A stretch of 58,252 nt of DNA. Origin: Chthoniobacter flavus (GTDB taxonomy: Bacteria; Verrucomicrobiota; Verrucomicrobiia; Chthoniobacterales; Terrimicrobiaceae). The stretch is from the NCBI GenBank assembly GCA_945860745.1, contig CAMASH010000010.1, forward strand, positions 1 to 58,252, in the 5' to 3' direction. Shown piece after piece: positions 9,930 through 18,200 of this stretch. A model generated the notes under the pieces. That model saw only the letters and a list, made by a program, of their open reading frames with translations, was not told the DNA's origin and ran no database searches. The position numbers were made by a program, and so were the translations under genes. Positions within the stretch are counted from its first letter, which is position 1, and each line of letters begins with the position of its first letter.

Positions 9930-12900
9930 ATGTTGAAACATCCCGCCCAAACCGAAGGCCGCATCCGTCTGGCTATCCACCGCATCGAGAAGCTCCTTTA
10001 TCCCGAGACGGCTCCGGTCCAAGTTTCCCTCTGGAATGTCGGGGGCGAGCCCGTTCCGGCGGAGAAAGCTTTCAAGGCAAAATACGCGCCCTGCACGGTC
10101 GGCCACAGGTGGGGAGGCCTGTGGGACACTACGTGGTTCCGCTTCCGCGGCGAGGTGCCGAAGGATTGGAAAGGCCGCGAAGTGGTTGTGCGGGTGCGCC
10201 TCACCAACATCGGTCGGGAGGGCTTCACTGCGGAGGGATTGATTTTTCAGAAGGGCAAACCTGTCCGCGCCATCAACGCCAACCGTCGCGAGGTCGAGAT
10301 CGCCGCCAAGGCGAAGGGCGGGGAGAAGTTTGAATTTTTCGTGGAGGCTGCCGCCAACGGCGGAACCAACGAAGCCGGGGAAACCCAGGGCCTCAATCTG
10401 CCCGATTACGAGGGCCAGCCCCTTTTCCGTCTCGAGCAGGCGGAACTGGCCGTCTTCCATCGCGAGGCCTTCGATTATTACCACGACTTCAAGCTCGCCG
10501 CCCAGGCCTTGGAGGTCCTGCCCGAGGATTCCCAACGCCGGGGCGAACTGCGCGCCGCGTTGAACGAGTCGGTGAACCGCTTCGACGAGTCGGACGCCGC
10601 CACGATCCGGCCCGCCCGCGCCGCCCTGCGGGCCGTGCTGCGCCGCCACAACGGCGACACCGCCCACACCCTTTCCGCCGTCGGCCATGCCCACATCGAC
10701 ACGGCCTGGCTCTGGCCGCTGCGCGAGACCATCCGCAAATGCGCCCGCACGTTTTCCACCGCCCTGGATTACATGGACCGCTATCCGGAATACGTCTTCG
10801 TGTGTTCCCAGGCTCAGCAATACGCCTGGATGAAGGCCTACTATCCCGAAATCTGGGACCGCATCAAAAAAGCCGTCCGCCGCGGCCAATGGGAGCCGGT
10901 CGGGTCCATGTGGATCGAGACCGATTGCAACCTGGCCTCGGGCGAATCGCTGATCCGCCAGATTCTCCACGGCAAACGCTATTTCCAAAAGGAGCTCGGC
11001 TATGTGACCCGCGACGTGTGGATCCCCGACGTGTTCGGGTACGCCGCCTCGCTGCCGCAGATCATGAAAAAATCGGGGGTCGAATACTTCCTCACGCAGA
11101 AAATCTCCTGGAGCCAGTTCAACAAATTTCCCCATCACACCTTCCTCTGGGAGGGCATCGACGGGACCAACATCTTCACTCATTTTCCTCCGGCGGACAC
11201 CTACAACTCCGAGGTCAGTCCCAAGGAACTTGCTTACAACGTCAAGAACTTCAAGGATCACGACCGCGCCTCGCGTTCCCTGCTCGTCTATGGATTCGGC
11301 GACGGCGGCGGCGGCCCCACCATCGAGATGCTGGAAAAAGCCCGCCGGCTGGGCGACTTCGAAGGACTGCCCAAGGTGGTCTCGGAAAAAGCCATCACGT
11401 TTTTCGAGAAGGCCGAGGCCGATGCCCGCGACCTGCCTGTCTGGGTGGGGGAGTTGTATCTCGAGTTGCACCGCGGCACCTACACCACTCAGGCGAAAAA
11501 TAAACGCGGCAACCGGAAGTCGGAATTCCTCCTGCGCGATGCGGAATTTTTCGATGCGGTGACCCTCGCTCTCGCACCCCAGCGGATCGAGCGGGCGGCC
11601 GATCCCAAGCGCGCCGTCTATGACGTGACCGGCCTCCACGAACCCGGCGCGAACACCCACCGCGCCGCGCTCGACCGCGCTTGGAAACTGGTTTTGCTCA
11701 ATCAATTCCACGACATCATTCCCGGTTCCTCGATCCACTGGGTTTATCGCGACAGCGATCGCGATTACGAAACCATCCGCGAACTGGGCGAATCGGTCCG
11801 CGATTCCGCCCTGACCTCGCTCGACGGACTGGTGGACACCCGCGCCTTCCAGCATCCGGTGGTGATTTCCAACACGCTGGGAATCCGCCGTCGCGAGATC
11901 GTGGATCTCCCCGATGGCTCGCCTGCCAGCGTCGACGTGCCGCCCTGCGGCTATGTCGTGGTGGAGAACGGCGACCCCTTTCTGCGCGCCACCGATGGGC
12001 CGGTGAAAGCCGTCGCATCACGCAAAGGCATCACGCTTGAGAACGGTCTCGTGCGGGTGAAGATCAACGCCGCCGGCCATCTCACCAGCGTTTACGACCT
12101 GCGGGCGAAACGCGAGGCACTGGCCGGTGAGGGCAATGTTTTCCACCTTCACGAGGACATCCCGAATTGCTGGGACGCGTGGGATGTGGATGTCTTCTAC
12201 AAGGAAAAATTCCAAACCCTCGGCGGTTTGGAGAAACTGGAGATCATCGAGTCCGGACCGCTGCGGGCGACGGTGCAGCTCGTGCGGGTCTTTGGAAAAT
12301 CCCGTCTCGGGCAACGCATCGTCCTGCGCGCCGGATCGGCCCGCCTTGATTTCGCCACCACGGTGGACTGGCAGGAAAACCAGAAGATGCTCAAGGTCGC
12401 CTTTCCCGCCGCCATCCACGCCGCCAGCGCGACCTACGAGATTCAATACGGCCACCTCGAACGCCCCACCCATACGAACACGAGTTGGGACCTGGCCCGC
12501 TTCGAAGTCTGCGCGCAGAAGTGGGCCGACCTCTCCGAGCCCGGCTACGGCGTCGCTTTGCTCAACGATTGCAAATACGGCTACGACATCCAGGGCAATG
12601 TCATGCGTCTCAGCCTCCTGCGCGCGCCGGTTTCACCCGATCCGGTGGCCGACCGCGGCACCCACGAATTCACCTACGCGTTGCTGCCCCATGCCGGGGA
12701 TTTGCGGCAGGGTCGCGTGATCGAGGAAGCCTATGCCTTGAATGTTCCGCTCATCGTCCGCGCCACGGAACCGCGCAGCGGCCCGCTGCCCTCCTCGCAT
12801 TCGTTTTTCCGCACCAGCCGCGAGGGCGCCGTCATCGAGGCGGTCAAGGTCGCGGAAGACGGAGGTTCCCTCATCGTGCGTCTCTACGAGGCCGAAGGCG

Positions 12901-13058
12901 GACGCGGCCCGGCCGTCCTCACCACCACGCTGCCGGTGCGCAAAGCCTGGCGGGCTGATTTACTCGAGAACGACCAGCAGGCCCTCGTGCTGCGCGAAGG
13001 CGCGGTGCGGCTGGATTTGAAGCCGTTCGAGATTGTCACAATCAAGTTCACCCTGTAA
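9930..13058 (+). CDS. Alpha-mannosidase, glycoside hydrolase family 38
   Basis: It hydrolyses alpha-linked mannose from glycans in a Zn2+-dependent retaining reaction. The protein has about 1042 residues, normal for the bacterial/vacuolar-type GH38 subgroup. The catalytic domain begins around residue 230 with the zinc-site motif VGHAHIDTAWLWP. WIPDVFGYAASLPQI follows, containing the nucleophile Asp, then LNQFHDIIPGSSIHWVY. The C-terminal half is the beta-sandwich region of GH38. I chose ATG 9930 because the conserved N-terminal region (RIHRIEKLLYPETAP, WGGLWDTTWFRF) starts just after it. There is no signal peptide, so it is probably cytosolic. The 4-alpha-glucanotransferase follows 9 nt later, suggesting a glycan-recycling unit. 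Confidence 0.93.
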   Translation: MLKHPAQTEGRIRLAIHRIEKLLYPETAPVQVSLWNVGGEPVPAEKAFKAKYAPCTVGHRWGGLWDTTWFRFRGEVPKDWKGREVVVRVRLTNIGREGFTAEGLIFQKGKPVRAINANRREVEIAAKAKGGEKFEFFVEAAANGGTNEAGETQGLNLPDYEGQPLFRLEQAELAVFHREAFDYYHDFKLAAQALEVLPEDSQRRGELRAALNESVNRFDESDAATIRPARAALRAVLRRHNGDTAHTLSAVGHAHIDTAWLWPLRETIRKCARTFSTALDYMDRYPEYVFVCSQAQQYAWMKAYYPEIWDRIKKAVRRGQWEPVGSMWIETDCNLASGESLIRQILHGKRYFQKELGYVTRDVWIPDVFGYAASLPQIMKKSGVEYFLTQKISWSQFNKFPHHTFLWEGIDGTNIFTHFPPADTYNSEVSPKELAYNVKNFKDHDRASRSLLVYGFGDGGGGPTIEMLEKARRLGDFEGLPKVVSEKAITFFEKAEADARDLPVWVGELYLELHRGTYTTQAKNKRGNRKSEFLLRDAEFFDAVTLALAPQRIERAADPKRAVYDVTGLHEPGANTHRAALDRAWKLVLLNQFHDIIPGSSIHWVYRDSDRDYETIRELGESVRDSALTSLDGLVDTRAFQHPVVISNTLGIRRREIVDLPDGSPASVDVPPCGYVVVENGDPFLRATDGPVKAVASRKGITLENGLVRVKINAAGHLTSVYDLRAKREALAGEGNVFHLHEDIPNCWDAWDVDVFYKEKFQTLGGLEKLEIIESGPLRATVQLVRVFGKSRLGQRIVLRAGSARLDFATTVDWQENQKMLKVAFPAAIHAASATYEIQYGHLERPTHTNTSWDLARFEVCAQKWADLSEPGYGVALLNDCKYGYDIQGNVMRLSLLRAPVSPDPVADRGTHEFTYALLPHAGDLRQGRVIEEAYALNVPLIVRATEPRSGPLPSSHSFFRTSREGAVIEAVKVAEDGGSLIVRLYEAEGGRGPAVLTTTLPVRKAWRADLLENDQQALVLREGAVRLDLKPFEIVTIKFTL

Positions 13059-13061
13059 GAC
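13033..13061 (+). promoter_or_regulatory. Candidate internal promoter for malQ (leaderless type)
   Basis: TTGTCA (13033-13038) and TAAGAC (13056-13061) are separated by 17 bp. The -10 overlaps the mannosidase stop codon and ends 6 nt before the GTG start at 13068, so the predicted transcript would begin at the start codon. Confidence 0.4.
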
Positions 13062-13067
13062 GCGTCT

Positions 13068-14783
13068 GTGCTTGAGTTGAATCCGGAGAAAAAACTCGCG
13101 GGAGTTCTCGCTCCTGTCTCCGCCCTGCGCGGCGCACAGGATCTGGGCATCGGCGACACCGCCGCGCTGAAAGAACTGATCACCTGGTCGGCGCGGCAGG
13201 GATTGGGCATCGTGCAAATCCTGCCGATCAATGAAACCGGCAGCGACAGCAGTCCCTACAATTTGCTCAGCGCGATGGCGCTGGAGCCGTCCACCATCGC
13301 CACCACGCCGGAAACCCTGCCCGATTTGAAGGGGGCGGATTTTTCCGGGATCACGGCGCGGTATGATCTGGCCTCGCTGCGCGAGGGTCCGGTCAAATAC
13401 GGCGGGGTCAAGAAACTCAAGCGCGAGTTGCTTTATGCGGCCTTCAAAAATTTCCGCTCCCGCGGCGCGGACAAGGCGCGGGTCAAGGCCTTTGCGGAGT
13501 TTGAAAAATCCCACGATTATTGGCTGGCGGATTACGCCCTGCACCGGGCCCTGGTGAGCTGGCACGGGGAATCCGAGGTATCGTCCGACTGGCCGCCGGA
13601 ACACCGCACTCCCGTGGGGGCGCGTTTGTGGCGGGATCAGCTTGGCCCGGCCGACAAACGGCGGATGCGCGACACGATGCGCTTTCATTCCTACGTGCAG
13701 TGGATCGCTTTTTCCCAATGGCAGGATGTGCGGGCCCACGCGGAGGGGCTGAATGTCGCGCTGATGGGTGACGTGCCGGTGGGGGTGAGCCTTTACAGCA
13801 CGGACGTCTGGTCCGCACCCGGAATTTTTGATCTGAGCCGATCGAGCGGCGCGCCGCCGGAAAAAGTTTTCGAGGCCGAACCCTTCACTGAGAAGTGGGG
13901 TCAGAATTGGGGGTTTCCGCTTTACCACTGGGAGGCGATGGCGAAGGACGATTATGCCTGGTGGCGCCGCCGGTTGAAGCTGCTGACGGGCGTTTTCCAC
14001 CTTTTGCGGGTGGATCATGCCTTGGGGTTTTTCCGCATCTACAGCTTTCCCTGGCGGCCGGAGGATAATGAAAAATTCACCGACCTTACCCCTGAGGAGG
14101 CCAAAAAGATCACCGGCGGGGAATTGCCGCACTTTGTCGACCGCGATGATGAAACCGACGAGAACCGGGAATACAACCGCCGCCACGGGGAAACGCTTTT
14201 CCGCATGCTGCTGGAGGAGACCGGCACGCACCGCCTCATCGCCGAGGACCTGGGTGAGGTGGCTCCCTATGTGCGGCCGACTTTGCAGCACCTGGAGATT
14301 CCCGGTTTTAAAATTCCGCAATGGGAGCGCAACTGGGACCGCCTGATCGCCGGTGGGGAATACCAGCGCCTCAGCCTCGCCACCTATGCCACGCACGATC
14401 ACCCTCCCCTGAAAGTGCATTGGGACGAACTCGTCGCGGCCTCGGAAAACGTGGCCGGGCCGGTGCGCGACGCGGCCATTCACAGTTTATGGGAACTGAT
14501 GAATTTTTGCGGTCGGCCCGACATCAAGCTGCCTCAGCCGTTTACGCCCGAGATTCACGAAATCCTCCTGCGTGGTCTTTTTGCGTCAAATTCCTGGCTC
14601 GTGGTGCACATGATTACCGACATTTTCGGCACGACCGAGCGCTTTAACGTTCCCGGTTCCATCGGCGACACCAACTGGACCCAGCGCCTTCCGCAACCTG
14701 TTGCCTCGTGGGATAATGGGTGGGAGAAGCCGCTGGCCGCGCTTCGCCTGGCGGTCGCCGAGACGGCCCGATCCGCAAAATAA
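13068..14783 (+). CDS. malQ: 4-alpha-glucanotransferase (amylomaltase), GH77
   Basis: It transfers maltodextrin segments between alpha-1,4-glucans in glycogen/maltodextrin metabolism in the cytosol. The 571-residue protein has the family motifs. These are an N-terminal GILAPVSAL-like segment with LQILPINE-type sequence (IVQILPINETGSDSSPYN), MGDVPVGVS, the nucleophile region RVDHALGFFR, the acid/base region IAEDLGEVAP, and ATHDHPPL. The length suits the short bacterial amylomaltase type. The start is GTG 13068, 9 nt after the mannosidase stop, without a clear Shine-Dalgarno sequence. Confidence 0.93.
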   Translation: MLELNPEKKLAGVLAPVSALRGAQDLGIGDTAALKELITWSARQGLGIVQILPINETGSDSSPYNLLSAMALEPSTIATTPETLPDLKGADFSGITARYDLASLREGPVKYGGVKKLKRELLYAAFKNFRSRGADKARVKAFAEFEKSHDYWLADYALHRALVSWHGESEVSSDWPPEHRTPVGARLWRDQLGPADKRRMRDTMRFHSYVQWIAFSQWQDVRAHAEGLNVALMGDVPVGVSLYSTDVWSAPGIFDLSRSSGAPPEKVFEAEPFTEKWGQNWGFPLYHWEAMAKDDYAWWRRRLKLLTGVFHLLRVDHALGFFRIYSFPWRPEDNEKFTDLTPEEAKKITGGELPHFVDRDDETDENREYNRRHGETLFRMLLEETGTHRLIAEDLGEVAPYVRPTLQHLEIPGFKIPQWERNWDRLIAGGEYQRLSLATYATHDHPPLKVHWDELVAASENVAGPVRDAAIHSLWELMNFCGRPDIKLPQPFTPEIHEILLRGLFASNSWLVVHMITDIFGTTERFNVPGSIGDTNWTQRLPQPVASWDNGWEKPLAALRLAVAETARSAK

Positions 14784-14794
14784 TCGAAAGGCTG

Positions 14795-14824
14795 TTGCCG
14801 CCCGGCCCGATTTCTGCTTATTAA
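14795..14824 (+). promoter_or_regulatory. Candidate promoter of the HU-like gene
   Basis: TTGCCG (14795-14800) and TATTAA (14819-14824) are separated by 18 bp, in a locally AT-rich stretch 25 nt before the ATG at 14850. Confidence 0.45.
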
Positions 14825-14849
14825 ACCACACAAATCATTCGCAATCCTC

Positions 14850-15182
14850 ATGGCAAACCTCACAAAACGGGATCTGGTGATCCAGATCAGCAAGGACACC
14901 GGTTTGGTGCAGCAGGATGTTTTCGATGTTATTCAAAAAACCCTCGACTACATCACTGATGCGCTGGCCAAGGGACAGGATGTGGAGTTGCGAAACTTCG
15001 GTGTTTTCGAGGTGCGGCTGACCAAGTCCCGCGTCGGTCGTAATCCGCACAAGCCCGAGCACGATGTCGTCATCCCCGCCCGGGCCACGGTGAAGTTCAA
15101 GTCGGGAAAAATCATGCGCCAGCGCGTTCTGCTCAGGACTGACGAGCTGAAAAATATCACAAAAGAGAGCGCCGCCGCCTGA
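14850..15182 (+). CDS. HU/IHF-family nucleoid DNA-binding protein
   Basis: This is a small dimeric DNA-bending protein of the nucleoid. Its 110 residues cover the full HU fold. An N-terminal helical dimerisation part (NLTKRDLVIQISKDTGL) is followed by the beta-sheet arm LRNFGVFEVR and VGRNPHKPE (an IHF-like arm tip with Pro), then VKFKSGKIMRQRV. It also has a 20-residue C-terminal tail (LLRTDELKNITKESAAA) beyond the classic 90-residue length. Whether it is HU or one IHF subunit cannot be decided from the sequence alone. It has its own likely promoter and is followed after 19 nt by uvrA. Confidence 0.93.
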   Translation: MANLTKRDLVIQISKDTGLVQQDVFDVIQKTLDYITDALAKGQDVELRNFGVFEVRLTKSRVGRNPHKPEHDVVIPARATVKFKSGKIMRQRVLLRTDELKNITKESAAA

Positions 15183-15201
15183 TCCTGTCGTAAACTAGAA
15201 C

Positions 15202-18200
15202 GTGCCTTCCTTCATCCGCGTCCGCGGCGCGCGTCAAAACAATCTTCAGGGTATCGATCTTGACCTGCCGCTCGGGCAGTTCATCGTGGTGACCGGTCCC
15301 AGCGGCAGCGGCAAATCCAGCCTCGCTTTCGACACCCTTTACGCGGAGGGCCAGCGTCGCTACGTCGAGACATTCAGTCCTTACACCCGCCAGTTTCTGG
15401 AGCGGATGGACAAGCCCAAGGCGGATCTTATCGAGGGCATTCCCCCCGCCATCGCCATCGAACAGGCCAACTCAGTCAAGACCACCCGCTCGACCGTGGG
15501 CACGATCACCGAGATCAACGACTACCTGAAACTGTTTTTCCCCCGCGCCGCTCACGCCTTTTGTCCATCCTGCGAACGCGAGATCCGCACGGAATCCGCC
15601 CATTCCCTTATTGAGCACATCCTCGCCGAAATGGAGGGCGAGCAGGTCTTCATCACCTTCGGAATTCCCGTCCCGGCCAAAACCAAGGCCGTGGACTTTT
15701 TTGATTTCCTTCGTCAGCAGGGCTACTTGCGCGTCTTGCTCAACGGCGAGGCTGTTCGCACCGACGAGGCGCCGAAAAACGTCCGCCTGCCCGCGGTGGT
15801 GCCGGTCCTCCAGGATCGTATTGAAGTCTCCGCGAAAAACCGTTCCCGCCTCGCCGAAGCCGTCGAATCCGCCCTTCGCTTCGGGTCCGGAAAGATAACA
15901 ATCGAGAATCCCAAATCGAAAATCCAGCATCCGTTCTCCTCCGGCTGGCATTGCGCGCATTGCGACCTCGATATCCGCCCGCCCAGCCCCGGGCTCTTCT
16001 CCTTCAATAATCCGCTCGGCGCTTGTCCGGATTGCAAAGGCTTCGGCCGCATCGTCGGCCTTGATTGGAACCGCGTCATGCCGGACCGCTCGCTCTCCCT
16101 CGCCGCCGGGGTGGTGAAGCCGTTCCAAGCCGCCCAATCGAAGGGATGCCAGCGCGATCTGCTGCGCGCCGCGGCCCTGCGGGAAGTGGATGTGCACGAG
16201 GCCTTCGAGGACCTGCCCAAGGCCGATCAGGATTGGGTGATGAACGGCGAGCGCGGGGCCGATGTTTCCGGCGAGGATCTGGATAACGGCGTCTGGTATG
16301 GCGTGAAGGGATTCTTCCGCTGGCTCGAATCGAAAACCTACAAGATGCACATCCGCGTCTTGCTCAGCCGCTATCGCAACTACCAGCCGTGTCCGAAATG
16401 TCATGGCGGACGCTTCCAACCCGAGACGCTGAACTACCGGCTCCAGCCCGCGCACAAGACCCTTCCCGAAATCGCCGCCACGCCCGCCCGGGATTTGCGC
16501 GCCATCCTCGAGGCCACCGAAATTCCCCAGGACGATCCCAGCTCCGTCCTCCTGCGCGACCAGATTGTTTCGCGGCTGCATTATCTCAACGAAGTCGGTC
16601 TCGGCTATCTCACGCTCGACCGTCCGACCCGTTCACTCTCCGGCGGCGAGATCGAGCGCGTCAACCTCACCACCTGCCTCGGCGCGTCGCTGGTCAACAC
16701 GCTCTTCGTCATGGACGAACCCAGCGTGGGCCTGCACCCGCGCGACACCGCGCAGTTGGTCAGGGTCATGCACGCCCTGCGCGACAAGGGCAACACGCTG
16801 GTCGTGGTCGAACACGAGGAAGCCATCATCCGCGCCGCCGATTATCTCGTCGATATCGGTCCCGGCCGTGGCAACACCGGCGGCAAACTCATGTTCGCCG
16901 GCCCGCTCGGCGAACTGACCAAGTCCGGCTCCCTCACTGCGGACTACCTCTCGGGCAAAAAATCGATCCCTGTTCCCGCGCAACGCCGCAAGCCGAAGCA
17001 ATTCGTCAAGCTCAACGGCATCCGCCACCACAACATGCGCAACATCAACGCCGAGATACCACTCGGCGTGTTTTGCTGCGTCACCGGCGTTTCCGGTTCG
17101 GGTAAAAGCTCGCTGATTCACGACGTGCTTTACCGCAACCTGTTCGGCGAGGTCACGGACGATCACGACGCGCCCGGCGTCTGCCGTTCCATCACGGGCG
17201 ACGAGGAAGTCGGCGAGATCATCATGGTGGACCAGTCGCCGCTGGCCCGCAGCCCGCGCTCCACGCCCGCAGTGTACATCGGCGTCTACGACGCCGTGCG
17301 CGAACTTTTCGGCACCCAGCCCGCCTCGCTCACGGCGGGACTCTCGCCCTCCTCCTTCTCGTTCAATGCCGGCGACGGACGCTGCGAACGCTGCGCCGGG
17401 CTCGGTTACGAAAAGGTCGAGATGCAATTCCTCAGCGATCTCTACCTGCGCTGTCCCGAATGCGAAGGCCGCCGGTTCCGCCCACACATTCTCGCCATCA
17501 AGGTCCGCGAGAAATCCATCCACGACGTGCTCGAAATGACCACCGAGGAGGCCATCGCGTTCTTTAAGGGCACCGCCCGCATCATCTCCTCGCTCCAGCT
17601 TCTCGTTGACGTCGGCCTCGGTTACCTGCGTCTCGGCCAGCCGGTCAATGCCCTCAGCGGCGGCGAATCCCAGCGCCTCAAACTCGCCGGCCACCTCACC
17701 GAAAAACGCGAGGACGGCGCTCTCCTCATTTTCGACGAACCCACCACCGGACTGCATTTCGACGACATCGCGCAGTTGCTCAAAGTCTTCCAGCGGCTGG
17801 TGAAGGAAGGCAACAGCCTCATCGTCATCGAGCACAATCTGGAAGTCATCAAATGCGCCGATTGGGTCGTGGACATGGGCCCCGAAGCGGGCGACCAAGG
17901 CGGAGAGGTCGTCGCCGCCGGAACCCCGGAGACCGTGGCCAAATGCGCCCAGTCGCTCACCGGCCAGTTCCTGGCGAAAATCCTTGGAGGGGCGCGGGCC
18001 CTCGCGCCCGTCGAGAATCCAAAATCCCAAATCGAGATTCCCAAATCCACCGCGATCCGCGTTGTGGGCGCGCGCGAGCACAACCTGAAAAATCTCACCG
18101 TCGAGATCCCGCGCGAAAAGATCGTCGTCGTGACCGGCCTCAGCGGCAGCGGCAAATCGACCCTCGCCTTCGACGTCCTCTTTGCGGAAGGCCAGCGCCG

